Shown: positions 11,220 through 23,045, counted from the stretch's first letter. The stretch is DNA of 64,000 nucleotides from Porphyra umbilicalis (GCA_002049455.2 KV918852.1:186001-250000); one strand, 5' to 3'. Translations and numbers: made by a program. Notes: a model not told the origin generated them from the sequence alone.

Positions 11220-11637
11220 TGTTAAGCTCTGCTCCGGAATTCCGTTGGAGCTGTACACACACGCGGGCTCTTGGTGACTCAAGCTTGTGTACTTGTTGGC
11301 ATGCTATTGTTGTATGGCTTGTAGTTGTTTGTAATTGTTTTGCGTATCTCTTGGTGAGCCCCCGCCCTCTTGTGATGAGCTCGGGGAGATTGTGCGTGGC
11401 GTGGTCACTGGATTGTGCGGCGGTGCGCGGCTTAGCACAGAGGAAGCGCTTGCTCTGCTTAGGGAGGTGTGTTGCAGGCCCTGCACACGCGGAGAGTATA
11501 GGTGCCTGGGGAAGCACTGAGAGGGGGTCTTCCCTGCGACTGGCAGAGGGGTCGCCTGGTTTATATCTTCTCAAATTGAAGTCACGGCGTTACCGTAGTC
11601 CATCGTCGTCATTGTCGTATACATCTTACTCGCCGTC
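11220..11637 (+). repeat. Copia A 3' LTR (right edge approximate)
   Basis: It starts TGTTAAGC directly after the polypurine tract. A TATA-like TTTATAT lies near 11561. The right end is set near a CA around 11637 because the next bases read as gypsy B, but no second LTR exists in the window to fix it. Confidence 0.6.
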
Positions 11638-11803
11638 ACTGGCGACAACCGACAACGACGACGACCGCGTGGGGCGCAAGGTGGGGTCCGGCAAATTGGC
11701 GGTCCTCGAGTGCCCGGAAGATTGCTTCGCGGGCGTCCTGGACTACCGATGATATCGCCTACAGAACCGTCTCTCGACCTACGGGGCATCGCAGGCCCGC
11801 AAG

Positions 11804-12570
11804 ATGGGACGGACGGCCAAAAACGTGAAGTTCTCCTCCGGGGGTACTCCGATGTTAAACGGAAAAGAACCCCTCAAGGTCTTCTCTTGGCTCCGAAGGT
11901 TCCTCAAGGCCCGCGATGACAACGACGTGTCCAACGGGATGGGTGTGTACCTAATTCCCAACTTCCTCGCGGGCCACGCTGAGGCGCGGTGCACTCGGAA
12001 CCTACCGGGTTCGGATATCGCGGGCTGACAGGGGTCGCTTAGATCCTTTCCCGCGGCGGTCAGTTGGCAGGTGTCGATCCACGCGGAGTGGCACGCTTTG
12101 GGGCTGGCGCAGGATAAGTTTAGCCGGGCGTCGCTCGTGGACAACGAGGTGGTGGATGCCTGCGCGGCACACCCACGGATCCTTGCCGTGCTTTGCAGCA
12201 ACATCCACTCCAAGGGAACGATGAAGCAGCAGCTAATCTGTCGACCTTCGTGGCGGGGAAGTATCGGGCCGCCAAGGACGTCATAGCGTTGGTTAATAGG
12301 GGGTCCCCCGGGGGATCATCGCGGAAGGGACATGCGTTGACGGGACTCCGAGGCCTCTCGGTTAACAACCTCAACTCCCCGTGGGAGAAGGTCGACACTG
12401 CGACGTCCGACCCGGTCGCGATGCTGCTGTGGGGTACCCCGGGGTTTCGAACGACCGCAGCAGCGCCCTACTCTCGGCGGGAGGTCCCGACGGGTCCCCC
12501 GTTGTGCTACATGTGTTGGACGCGCGGACATCGGGTCCCTGATTGCAAAATCGTCGGCGATTTTGCCCGC
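11804..12570 (+). pseudogene. Gypsy B gag remnant with zinc knuckle
   Basis: A capsid-like segment (about 11804-12026, FSWLRRFLKARDD, YLIPNFLAGHAEARC) runs to a TGA, and related text continues in shifted frames. A CCHC zinc knuckle, CYMCWTRGHRVPDC, is encoded at about 12507-12548 and would bind RNA in an intact Gag. At least one stop and one frameshift are present. Confidence 0.75.
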
Positions 12571-12642
12571 CAGCGTTTAGTGGTCACTTTCTTGCGACTT
12601 CGTGGCGACACCCACACAGCGTGTGTCGCCACGAAGTCGCAA
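12545..12642. repeat. Two adjacent perfect hairpins after the zinc knuckle
   Basis: Hairpin 1 (12545-12566) has 9-bp arms GCAAAATCG/CGATTTTGC and a 4-nt loop. Hairpin 2 has 20-bp perfect arms at 12592-12611 and 12623-12642 with an 11-nt loop. They mark the point where gypsy B homology stops, so they may be the edge of an inserted sequence. Confidence 0.85.
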
Positions 12643-14135
12643 ACGGGGGCTACTGGGAAGATGAGACTAACGCACCATCGGAGCACCTGGCCGTACAGAA
12701 ACGCAGCCACTTTGCGCATTTGTTTTCTCGCCAATTTTGATGATCAACTTGAAATTTATTGTTCATCTTATGAGCGGTGCTAAATTGTTCGATGCATTTC
12801 AGGGGGCGCGACGCCCACGGCGAGATCGGCGGTGTCAAATGACACAGCCGATCACGCGACAGCGCCTTGCACACTGAAAAGATCTGCCGGTGAGAACCGC
12901 CTCCCTCCACGCCGCAGGCTTGCCACTCGTTCGCGAGCCGCACGCCCAGTCGAGCTGTGCCCGCCGCGCTGCCCCATCCCCTTCCCTGGCGCCGTGCCCG
13001 CGCCGCCCCCGCGCCACCCCTGCGCCACCGCAACCGCCCAAGCCCACCACCCCCTCCTCCATCACCCCTCCGGGGGGAGGGTAGGTGGGCGGGGGGGAGC
13101 AGTTAGATGGGGGGGGGGGGGGGTAGGTGGGGGGGGGGGAGTGGCCGCAGGATCAGTGACCGCGAGGGCGGTGGCGGGGGTGGAAGGGGGGGGGCGGGGA
13201 TAGACGGCGGCAGCGCAGGATGTGGGGGAGGACGAAGGGCAGGAAGTGGGCGAAGACAGCCTTTGCGAGGAGCTGAGGTTCGTCTGGCGTGCCCTCGCTT
13301 TAAAGCCTCGCGAAGCCCTTTCTGGCTCTGATAGAGTCCTGGGGCAGCCTTGCACGGCCGGGCGGTGCCAGCCAATCAGCTGTCGATTTGCGGTGCAAGA
13401 TTGCTGACGATCCGCACAAGGCCTGGCGTCCAGATCAACCTCGAACGCCGACGCCGGTCTGCTGCTGTCCTCACCATCCCGTGCTGACAGTGATCTCGCC
13501 TGAGTGCACCGAGGGCGAGACCCCTTCTGATTTTGTGAAATTGCATCATTATAGTGATACAAAAGCCTGTGACTTGGCCGTGTGAGCTTGATTCTCGTTG
13601 CCTTAGCCGTTGGACATGCCATCCGAACCAAATAATTGGGTAGCCAGATCCCCGACCGGCCATTCCAAGTCGTAGGCTGCTGTTTCCTTGGAGCACCACA
13701 CTGTGTCGCCCTCAAATTGCTTGAAAGTAACCAAAGAAGCGCGATGGCAGAACCGACGACAATTCTGACGGACAAGCAGCGGGACCTCGTGAAAGCCGCG
13801 CGGAGCACCTTCCCTCGACAGAGAAACGCGGGGGCGAGCGCCACCCCGGATCGCACCTGCGTCGTGTTCCTGCTGTGGAACGACCTGTTGAGCGGCGCGG
13901 AGTCAACAAGGACGCAAGTGGGGGACACCTTGCCCATGGAAACCCAGGCCAAGGCGCGCCGCGGGGCGGGAAACGCGTAGGGGGGGTGGCGTCGCCATCC
14001 GCTTCAACCCCCCCTGTCCGCCTCAACTGACTGGTCGCCCCCCGTCACGTCACGTTTGCCTCCACGAGGATAACAGCGACGTGGCCTGTCGCGGCCCGAT
14101 GCCCCTGCCGTCGTGGGCGACACCGCCCGCGGTTC
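12643..14135. other. Unassigned sequence between gypsy B gag and protease
   Basis: I recognise no domain. Content: a G/C-homopolymer zone (about 13050-13200) and a 79-codon open frame from ATG 13744 to 13980 (plus) without recognised motifs. Because gag and protease usually abut, this 1.5 kb is probably an insertion, but I found no target duplication. Confidence 0.5.
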
Positions 14136-14494
14136 ATGGAGATGCTCTTGCTGTTTCGGAAAGAGATTGTTGAAATAAGTGCGTCGTACCAGTTCGCGCC
14201 GTGGTGGACCCCCATCCCCACGAGGGCTGTGGTCGACAATGGCGCTGGACCCAGCGTGATCCGCGCGGATAGGTTGCCCGAGGAATGGTCCGAGTATGCA
14301 TCGCGGGCATCGCCCGAACCCAAGTGAGCGACACCTTGGGGCTGCTGCTCATGGTAAACGCGGAAGTGTCTCTGACCATCTACGTCGGGGGAACCGCCAT
14401 GGAGTCTGAATTCCTCGTGATCAAGGCACTGTCGGTGACGCTCATCCTCGGGTGGGACTTCCAGCGCAAGTACGCGGTTACCATCACCCCCTAG
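14136..14494 (+). pseudogene. Gypsy B aspartic protease remnant
   Basis: The segment reads AVVDNGAGPSVIRA (DTGAG in active proteases; here the Thr is Asn) and, after a frame change near 14310, SVTLILGWDFQRKY, matching the ILG flap-end motif. It ends at TAG 14492-14494. The intact enzyme would cleave the Gag-Pol polyprotein. Confidence 0.8.
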
Positions 14495-14665
14495 ACGCAG
14501 GGGATCAAGTGGGACGATGACACGTCAACGGTGGCGACGCGGAGTTGGACGGGGAATACGCGGCCCGCGCCCCCACGTCGAGGAAACAAGCCGAAGGCCC
14601 AAGTTGGAACCATCCGGCTTCGGCAAGGGGTGCCCGTGGGCACACGGTGCGTCCAGGCGGTCTGA

Positions 14666-15880
14666 TTGTGCTGCAACGTCAAGGGGGTCCACCTGGTTTG
14701 GGAACGCCCCGTCCAAGTGAGCCGACGAAAGGTGCTGCTGTACAACGCCGTCGCGGATTTCTCTCCCAACATTCCGCGGTCCCTCTACCTGACGAGCATA
14801 GGGGATGTGCCGGTGCACCTAACCAAGGGCCATGTCGTTGGAACCGCGACGGCCTACAATGGACCGCTGTACGACTTCGAGGAGGAGGAGGAACCGGGGC
14901 CGGTCCTAACGATGGGGGTGGAAACCCGTGACAAGCCCGTCGAGGAGGTCAAGACGGGCCGGCAAGCCGAGAAGGTGATTGACGAGGGACAACCCTCGCC
15001 TCACCCGCCGGACAAGACCTGTACAAAGCCGGAGGTCCACTGGGACGGCGTTCCTGGTACGCTCCGCGGTGCCGTGGACGACCTCCTCAAGAAGTATAGG
15101 GCTCTGTGGGCCTTGCAACTCGGCAAGGTCGACGTCATCTCGCATCAGATCGAGGTGACCCCCGCGGCACGGCCACGGCGGTCCCAACCCAATCGGGCGA
15201 GCCATGTCTCTAGGGATATCATCTCCAAGGAGGTGCAACGACAACGAGACCTCGGGGTAATCACGCCCTCGAGTGCCGAGTGGGCCCTCCCTGTGGTCCT
15301 GTTCCCAAAACCCGCCGGGCCGATGCGGTTCTGCGTGAATTACCGCCAACTCAACGAGGTAACGGTGCGGGACTTGTACCTTTTGCCACGTATGGACGCT
15401 TATATCGACTTCCTCGGGGACGCCAAGGTGTTTTCGACGCTTGACTGCAACTCGGGGTATTGGCAGATCCCCGCGGCGGACAGGGACCGATACAAGAAGA
15501 ACTTCGTTTGCCACGAGGGTGCCTATCGTTACATCCGCCTTCCTTTCGGTCTGTCTAATTCCCCGGCGTCTTTCCAACGGGCCATCGACATGATCCTCGG
15601 GGCACTCAAGTGGAAGAGCTGCTTCGTGTACCTCGAAGGCATCATCGTATTCTCGCAGTCGGCGGGGTAACATCTGGAACACCTCCGGCAGGTCTTCACG
15701 GCGCTGCGAGGCGGGGGTGTCTCTTTGAAGTCCAAGAAGTCCCACTTGTTCCAAAAGGAGGTGGAGTATTTAGGCCACATCGTGGGCCGGCGGGAGCTGA
15801 AGGTACCAGACAAGAACATCCGCGGACTCAAGAAGGCGTCCTCCCCGCGGTGCAAAAAGGACCTACGTAGCTTCTCGGGA
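14666..15880 (+). pseudogene. Gypsy B reverse transcriptase remnant, active site lost
   Basis: RT motifs are clear: FCVNYRQLN, STLDCNSGYWQIP, RLPFGLSNSPASFQRA. The catalytic YxDD motif at about 15629-15640 reads YLEG, so both aspartates are gone. A TAA at 15668-15670 breaks the frame, which then continues with KKSHLFQKEVEYLGHIVG. Frame changes near 15880. Confidence 0.9.
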
Positions 15881-16962
15881 TGTGCAATGTCTATCGGAGG
15901 TTTGTCAAGGACTACGCCCAAGTGGCGCGGCCGTTGTCTGTGATGACGAGCTCAAAGAGGCCCGACCGGTGGGGGACGTTGTCCGACGAGGCCTTGGGGG
16001 CATTCGAGGAGCTCAAGAAGCGGCTCACGGAGGCCCCCATCCTCGCCCTTACCGCGGCGTCAAGGGACCTGCACGTGGGACACGGACGCAAGTGCGGGAC
16101 AAGTCGGCGCGGTCCTACTGCAGGAACAAACCGACGAATCTTCGCTGCCAGTGGCCTATTGGAGCCGCTCCCTCAACGCGGTGGAGCGGAAGTACAGCAC
16201 GGCGGAGCGGGAGTGCCTCGCGGTGGTGTGGGCGTCCCTCCTCCTCCGCCCCTACGTCGAAGGAACCCGCTTCACGGTGCGCACGGACCACGCGGCACCG
16301 CAGTGGATGCTGCATATGGACGGGGTCCACAAGAGGCTGGCACAGCGGGGGTTGTGGTTGGCGGAGGTTGAATACGTGCTGCAGACGCGGCTGGGGGCGT
16401 CACAGCACGCGGCGATCACGACGTCACGCATTTCAACACCCGCGGGAGACGAGGGGGCAAATCCCGACGCGGTTTTCTGTGTGGCTTTACCTCACTCGTC
16501 GACCGCGTGGCAGTTACTGCAGGAGACCAAGGGAGGGCTCCTATCCCCCCTTACGCTCGCCGAGCTCCTCGAGGGACAGGCGGAGGACGGACGGTGCAAG
16601 GAGGTCCGCGCGGCAATGGACGGCAACGATAAGTCTCGGTTTCACGAGGACCCGAACGGCCTTTTGGTGCGCACGGCGCTGTTGGACGGGGCCGCGCAGG
16701 TCTACGTGCCGACCCACATGCGCTACGTGGTGATGATGCAGGAACACTACCTGCCGCAATCCGGGCATCCGGCAGCGAACAAGATGTACACGTCGATGCG
16801 ATGGTGGTTTTATTGGGAGTCTATGGTGGTGTACGTCTACACCTTCGAGGCCAACTGCACCAAGTGCGCAAGGAACCGCATCGGCAAGCGACGCACAACA
16901 AACTACCTCAATACCTTTTCCCCGACGGAACTGCTGACGGATCTGTGTATGAACCTGCCCGG
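15880..16962 (+). pseudogene. Gypsy B RT connection, RNase H and integrase N-terminus
   Basis: First frame: CNVYRRFVKDYAQVARPL (RT thumb/connection). After a shift near 16145: RNase H (AYWSRSLNAVERKYSTAERE, VRTDHAAPQW), then the integrase zinc-binding region with HYLPQSGHPAANKMY and CTKCARNR. The first RNase H aspartate region around 16070-16110 is garbled. The coding is cut by copia B at 16962 within the segment before the first integrase catalytic block. Confidence 0.88.
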
Positions 16963-17380
16963 TGTTGGACTGTGATGCTCGTCGCCGACTCCACTGGCGG
17001 TTCGCGGATGGATGATGGTCGGTGACTCTTATGGTACCCCACATGGTACATTTGCAAGACGTGGTCAAGTTGCACACATTCGTGTCGGGTGATCTGGGGG
17101 CGTTACTTTTGGCATGTTTTGGATTTGATCTTCGCTTTTCTCTAGTGGCTTTTGATTTGGTGAGTGATTCGATTTGGTGCGAGGGCGTGGGCGTCGGTGT
17201 GGGCGCGAGAGGGGGGAGCACTTGGGCCGGTGGGGACTATTTGAGAGGTGCTCTCGGTTGGGAGAGGCGGGCGAACCTGAGGACAACCAACAAAGCACGT
17301 TCGCACACACACACACAAGCTCAAGCCACTAAACAACTTCACCGTGGTCCCCCAACCCCTATCCCCACTGCGTTTCAACA
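16963..17380 (+). repeat. 5' LTR of copia B (418 bp)
   Basis: TGTTGGACTG...TTTCAACA ends. A (CA)n run lies near 17308-17320. It is nearly identical to 21504-21921. Confidence 0.96.
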
Positions 17381-17398
17381 GGTTATGGGCCCAGAGCC
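17381..17398 (+). other. Copia B primer-binding site complementary to the inside of initiator tRNA-Met
   Basis: Directly after the LTR the sequence is GGTTATGGGCCCAGAGCC. Its complement contains TGGGCCCATAACC, the anticodon stem-loop of eukaryotic initiator tRNA-Met, rather than a tRNA 3' CCA end. Drosophila copia is known to prime from an initiator-tRNA-Met fragment in this way; here it is inferred. Confidence 0.8.
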
Positions 17399-17541
17399 GG
17401 GGCTGCGACAAGAGCAAGGTGTGCCAGCTGGTGTCGCGGCGGTCGCGGCAAGTGCGAAGAGGACGAGGTCAAGGTGGTTCAAGGACGTGACGGTCAAGGC
17501 GAACGGCTCGGCAAGGTCGGGCGATACGACAAGACGACATC

Positions 17542-20500
17542 ATGGACGGAGGCGCTGCCGGCATGGGACGCATCAAGATCGACAAGTTGACGGAGACGAA
17601 CTTCCACGAGTGGCTTCAGCGCATTATGATGGTCCTCGCGCTGCGCGACCTGGACGATATGCTTGACGAAGGCGGAAAGCCGACGGACGCGGAGACCCGC
17701 GAGTTGGCGGTGTGGAAGCGTTGAAACACAAAGGCGAGCGCCATCATCGGGCTCACTCTTGGGTCTGAGCAGCTCGTGCACGTGTCGGGCTGCAAGACGA
17801 CGGCGGAAATGTGGTCGACGCTGAAAGGTGTCTTCCAGCGCAAGAGTTTGATGAACAAGATGAAGGCGCGACGCGAGTTCTACACCGTCGAAATGACCGT
17901 CGGCGAGGGCATGCTGGGCTACATCAACCGCGTGCGCAACCTCGGCGAGAACCGCAAGGCCATGGGCGGCTAGGTGACGGAGATGGACGTTGCCATGAGC
18001 GTCCTCAACGGACTGACGTCAAAGTACGAGAACCTGCTGGTGGCTCTCGACGCCAAGGGCGAGGACGAGCTGAGCCTCGACTTTGTCAAGAGCCGCTTGC
18101 TTCAGGAGGAGCAGCGTCAGGCGGACAAGTCACCGGCGATCAAGCGCATTGGTGACATGGCACTTGTCGGCGCCAACTATCGAGGTCAAGGCCGCCGTGG
18201 TGACCTCTCCAAGATCGAGTGCTACTACTGCCATACGTTTGGGCACATCTCTCGCGATTGCCCAGAGCTCAAGGCCAAGAAGCAGAGACAGGACAAGGTG
18301 GCCGCGAATGCGGCTGACGATGGTAGCGACAACGACGACGCCATCTGTCTTGTGGGAAATGCAGCTGACACCGATGAAATCTCCAAGTCGTGGCTTGTGG
18401 ACTCTGCGGCGTCTGCACACATGTGCTGGATGCGCGGGTGCTTTGACGACTACCATACGACAACGGGACAGAGCGTCACGATGGGTGACAAGAGGTCCGT
18501 AGCCACGGCGGGCGTCGGAACGGTCGTGCTCAATGTCATCGTTCACGGCAAGACACGCAAGATCAAGTTGAAGAAGGTACTCCATGTTCCTACAATGGGC
18601 TTCAACCTCATGTCGGTCGGCATGATGGAGGAGCGTGGGGCGGAAGTGTCATTCAAGGGCGGTAAGACGATCATCAAGATGAACGCGAAGACTGCTGCGT
18701 GCGGCACTCGTAAGAACGGGCTCTACCACCTGGACATGGCCTTACTGTCGGATATTGCTGCGGTGGTCTCTCTTCAGCTCTGGCATGAGCGCCTTGGGCA
18801 CGTCAACGTGGCTGGCGTTAAGCGGATGACCAAAAACAAGGACATCAATGGACTCAAGTGCTCTTCCATGGCGGTCAAGGACGTCTGCGAGCCGTGAGTG
18901 TATGGGAAAGCGGCTATGACGCCTATGCCTAGTGCAGGAGGAGGTCGAGTGACCAAGCGCCTGCAGCTCGTGCACTCGGACCTGGGCGGGCCAATGTCGG
19001 AGCCGTCGCGTGGCGGTGCGCTCTACTTCGGCACCTTCACCGACGACTTCTCCCGTTGGACCTACGTGGTATTCCTGCAGAAGAAGAGCGATCTGCTCTC
19101 TGAGTACAAGAAGCTGCTGACTAAGGCCCAGCTGCACACGGGAACCAAGATCAAGATCCTGCGATCCGACAATGGCGGCGAGTACGTGTCGAACGCATTC
19201 AAGGCTCTTCACGATGAGAACGGCACGACGCACCAGACCACGGTGCCTGACACGCCGCAGCAGAACGGAGTTGCTGAGCGGCTCAACCGAGTTCTCGTGG
19301 AGATGGCTCGCACAATGATGCCACACAAGGACGTCGATCAGGATCTTTGGGCGGATGCCATCAAGACGGCGGTGTACATCAAGAACCGCGTCACGAGCTG
19401 GGTGCTTCCCGTTGGCAAGACGCCCTTTGAGCTGTGGACCGGGAATAAGCCCAACGTAAGCCACATGCGGGTGTTTGGGTCGACATGCTGGGTCGTGCTG
19501 CACAAGAGTCACATCGACGGCAAGCTTGGCGACAAGGCGGCGAAGGGTGTCTTCTTAGGCTATCCCGACGGCAGCAAGGCGTACAAGGTCATCCTCGACG
19601 ACGGCAAGGTCGTCAAGGCACGAAGCGTGGTGTTCGCCGAGACGAACGTAAGCGAGGTCGCAGAAGTGGCGGAGGAGCTTGCCGAAGACGAAGTTGTCGA
19701 AGTCGAGATGGGCTTTCGTTCTGCAAGCGACGGCGAAGACGTAGATGCTGACAATGACGACAAGGATTACAAGCAAGACAGTGGATCTGACAAGTCCGCG
19801 GACGACAATCAAGGTTGTGGCGGCTCTCAGGACACGCTGCGTCGGAGCGGCAGAGCGCGGCGACCACCTGTCGAGTACTGGCGACCGATGAGCCTGGTTG
19901 CTCACGAGGCGCCCACGACGTACGTTCAAGCCGTTCAAGGGCAAGAATCGGCTAAGTGGAAGTTTGCTATGGACGAGGAGATGGAAGCCATCCGCAAGAA
20001 CAAGACTTGGCGCTTGACAGATCGCCCGGCCAGTCGACGCGTGCTGAAGGGCAAGTGGGTTTTTAAGGTCAAGAACGAGGTTGACAAGAACGGGAGCAAC
20101 ACGACGCGGCACAAGGCGCGCCTGTGCTTCATGGGGAACCGGCAGATCAAGGGGCTCGACTTCAACGAAACGTTCGCGCCGGTGGCCAAGTTCACCACCA
20201 TTCGATGCATCCTGGCGATGACGGCGGCGAACGGGTGGGAGCTACATCAGATGGACGTCAAGACGGCATTCCTCAACGGCGACCTTGACAAGGAGGTCTT
20301 CATGGAGCAGCCAGACGGCTATGTCGATCCGACGTATCCTGACAAGGTGTGTCGTCTCCTTCAAGCGCTGTATTGGCTGAAGCAAGGCCCCAAGATGTGG
20401 TACGCCAAGCTCGACGACTTCCTTAAGTCGCAGGGGTTTGACAACATTGACCCGGATACATGCCTCTACCTCCATATGGATGACGGCGAAATCATCATCG

Positions 20501-21468
20501 TGCTGGTGTACGTCGACGATCTTTTTTTGGTGGCATCAAGCCTGGCGGCGATCTACAAGATTAAGGACGCTCTGCACAAGCGCTTTGAGATGAAGGACCT
20601 GGGCGAGGCTAAGGTCATCCTCGGGCTAGAGATAAGACGTGACCAGGCGTTGGGTACCCTCAAGCTGTCGCAGGGCAAGTACGCGGCGCAAGTGCTCGAG
20701 AAGTTCGGGATGGCGGAGTGCAACCCGATCGGAACGCCGCTGGAGGTGGGCCTGCAGCTGGTCAAGGCCAACGAGAGCGACGACGAGCTGCCCTATCGCG
20801 AAGCCGTCGGAAGCTTGATGTACCTGATGGTCGGGACGCGTCCTGACCTCGCCTTCGCCATCGGGAAGCTGAGTCGGTTTGTCTCGTACTACGGCAAGGA
20901 GCATTGGGCGGCGATCAAGCGCTTTCTACGGTATGTCAAGGGTTCGATGGACAAGGGGCTGGTCTTCGACAAGAGCGCCTCCTGTGTTCAACAAGGCTAC
21001 AGTGATGCCGACTGGGCGGGTGACCACGAGACGCGACGTTCTACCACGGGCTTCACCTTCATTTTTGGCGGAGCAGCCGTCAGCTGGGGTTCTAAGTTGC
21101 AGAAGACGGTGGCGCTGTCGACGATGGAAGCTGAGTACATGGCTCTATGTGAGGCCAGCAAGGAAGCTGTTTGGCTCAACAAGCTCGTGCAAAGCGTGGC
21201 ATTTCAAGGGCTGCGAACAGCGATCTCGGGCGGGCCGATCAACATGAAGGTCGACAACAGCGGGTGCTTTGACTTCTCCAAGGACCCCGTCGAGAAGAAG
21301 CGCACCAAGCACATAGACATTCGATACCACTTCGTGCGCGAGGCCATCACGACGGACAAGGTGACACTGGAGCATTGTGCAACTGACGACATGGTGGCGG
21401 ACCCGATGACGAAGGAGCTCGGCAAGATGAAGCACGACAATCATGTCGAGGCCATGGGACTTTGCTGA
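17542..21468 (+). pseudogene. Copia B gag-pol polyprotein with three in-frame stops
   Basis: One frame of 1308 codons, the usual copia length, starts at ATG 17542. Domains: gag (about residues 1-220, KLTETNFHEWLQRI), zinc knuckle CYYCHTFGHISRDC (about 227-240), protease (SWLVDSAASAHMC, Asp near 287), integrase (LWHERLGH; HSDLGGPM; LRSDNGGEYVS; PQQNGVAERLNR), RT (YVDDLFLV near 990) and RNase H (YSDADWAGD, LSTMEAEYMAL, RTKHIDIRYHFVRE). Stops interrupt it at 17722 (TGA), 17971 (TAG) and 18895 (TGA, in the second Cys position of the integrase zinc finger). No frameshift is visible. Everything after 18898 is open for 856 residues. Confidence 0.95.
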
Positions 21469-21490
21469 ATACAAGAACCACCGCGACAAC

Positions 21491-21503
21491 AAGCAAGGAG
21501 GAG
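21491..21503 (+). other. Copia B polypurine tract
   Basis: AAGCAAGGAGGAG sits directly before the 3' LTR and would prime plus-strand DNA synthesis. Confidence 0.8.
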
Positions 21504-21921
21504 TGTTGGACTGTGATGCTCGTCGCCGACTCCACTGGCGGTTCGCGGATGGATGATGGTCGGTGACCCTTATGGTACCCCACATGGTACATTTGCAAGA
21601 CGTGGTCAAGTTGCACACATTCGTGTTGGGTGATCTTGGGGCGTTACTTTTGGCATGTTTTGGATTTGATCTTCGCTTTTCTCTAGTGGCTTTTGATTTG
21701 GTGAGTGATTCGATTTGGTGCGAGGGCGTGGGCGTCGGTGTGGGCGCGAGAGGGGGGAGCACTTGGGCCGGTGGGGACTATTTGAGAGGTGCTCTCGGTT
21801 GGGAGAGGCGGGCGAACCTGAGGACAACCAACAAAGCACGTTCGCACACACACACACAAGCTCAAGCCACTAAACAACTTCACCGTGGTCCCCCAACCCC
21901 TATCCCCACTGCGTTTCAACA
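21504..21921 (+). repeat. 3' LTR of copia B (418 bp)
   Basis: Starts TGTTGGACTG and ends TTTCAACA; followed by the target duplication CCCGG at 21922-21926. Confidence 0.96.
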
Positions 21922-21926
21922 CCCGG

Positions 21927-22577
21927 TCCCCTCCCCTGGACGGCGGCGGGGAACGAACACCTGTTGGTCATCGTGATCCGGTTCTCCAAGATGACGCGGG
22001 CCATCCTCCTCCAGCGGATCGACGCGGAGACCATCACGGCAGCATTTTTTTGCACAACCGGGTGGCGGCGTACGGACCTTCGGCGACGGTGTTATTCGAC
22101 AATGGTTCCCAGTTCCGCTCCACGTTCTTCCAAGGGTTTTGTTCGCTCCTCAACATCTCCAACCGATACTCCACGACGTACCACCCGCCGACGAACGTCC
22201 AAGTGAAATGGTACAACCGGTCCATCGTGGGGCAGCTGCGGACGGTCGTCTAAGACCATTAAGACCGATGAGATGAGCTGGCGTCGACGCTGACAATGGT
22301 CTACAACAGTCGACCGCAGCAGAGCACCGGGGTGGCGCCCCTCGAGTTCGTCACTCCCGAGCGTGTACGAAGTCTCTCCGTGGAACGAATGGTAGGCTCC
22401 CCGACACCCGAGGAGACGGACGGGAGCCCAAGAGCCATCCGCGACGTCATCCGGGCGCGTCTGCGGAACCTGATCCACAAGATACAGTGGTCCCTCACGC
22501 TCGCACAGCAGCGGTACAAGAGGAATAACGACGCCCGCGTGAGGCCGGTCAACAAGAACGTCCACATGAACGACTGA
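21927..22577 (+). pseudogene. Gypsy B integrase catalytic core, continued
   Basis: Coding resumes with EHLLVIVIRFSKMTRAILL, where the usual Asp before RFSK is Ile. After a shift it shows VLFDNGSQFRSTFFQGF and YHPPTNVQVKWYNR, then VYNSRPQQSTGVAPLEFV. There is a TAA near 22251. The first catalytic Asp is doubtful, so integration activity is lost. Confidence 0.88.
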
Positions 22578-23045
22578 GTGCTCTTCGATGGCCACATGCG
22601 GACCAAGTACAAGCTCGGGACCCGCACGGCCGGACCGTACAAGGTTATAGACCGTGGAGAAGGCACACTCTCGTTGGATATCGGTGGGTACCCGAAGACG
22701 GTGAGCAGCGACCACGTGACGGCAACGTTGGGCCCGCCGGGGAATCCGCAGACGCTCCTGCAGAGCCTTGGCGTGCCCCAAGACATTGTGGTCCCCGAGG
22801 AGCATCAACACACGGGCAAAAAATTCGTCTGGGAGGCCTGCGTGGGCCATGAAGTCGCTGACGATGGTACGCTACGCCTGTGGACCCGCTGGTAGGGCTA
22901 CCACCCCGAGGAGGACACCCTCGAGTTGGCCAGTTGGTTCGACCGACGTAAGGTGCACCAGTACACGCGACGTGTGGGCCTACAAGTCGAAGAAGCATGT
23001 TTAGAGGTCAAAGCGGGTCGGTCGTCGACTTCTTCGCCTAAGACA
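22578..23045 (+). pseudogene. Gypsy B integrase C-terminus and chromodomain
   Basis: GPYKVIDRGEGTLSLDIGG and SSDHVTATLGP match the integrase C-terminal beta-barrel of gypsy elements. FVWEACVGHEV, then a TAG at 22893-22895, then GYHPEEDTLELASWF match a chromodomain in which one residue has become a stop. A chromodomain would steer integration to modified histones. Confidence 0.8.

Larger units (their letters stand above)
16963..21921 (+). mobile_element. Copia B: complete, recent Ty1/copia element
   Basis: The element is 4959 bp with identical-length 418-bp LTRs that differ at about 3 positions by eye. The 5-bp duplication CCCGG flanks it (16958-16962 and 21922-21926). Removing it joins the gypsy B integrase in frame. 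It has a PBS, a polypurine tract and one gag-pol frame in copia domain order (gag, protease, integrase, RT, RNase H). The frame has three stop codons, so this copy is probably not autonomous. Confidence 0.96.

Noticed and set aside
13560..13660. Possible tRNA-like sequence with GGTTCGGATGG
   Set aside because: No cloverleaf can be drawn; the D-arm and acceptor stem do not pair.
17722..18897. Stop-codon reassignment to explain in-frame TGA in copia B
   Set aside because: TAG and TAA also interrupt frames in this window, and SRPK uses standard stops, so decay is simpler.
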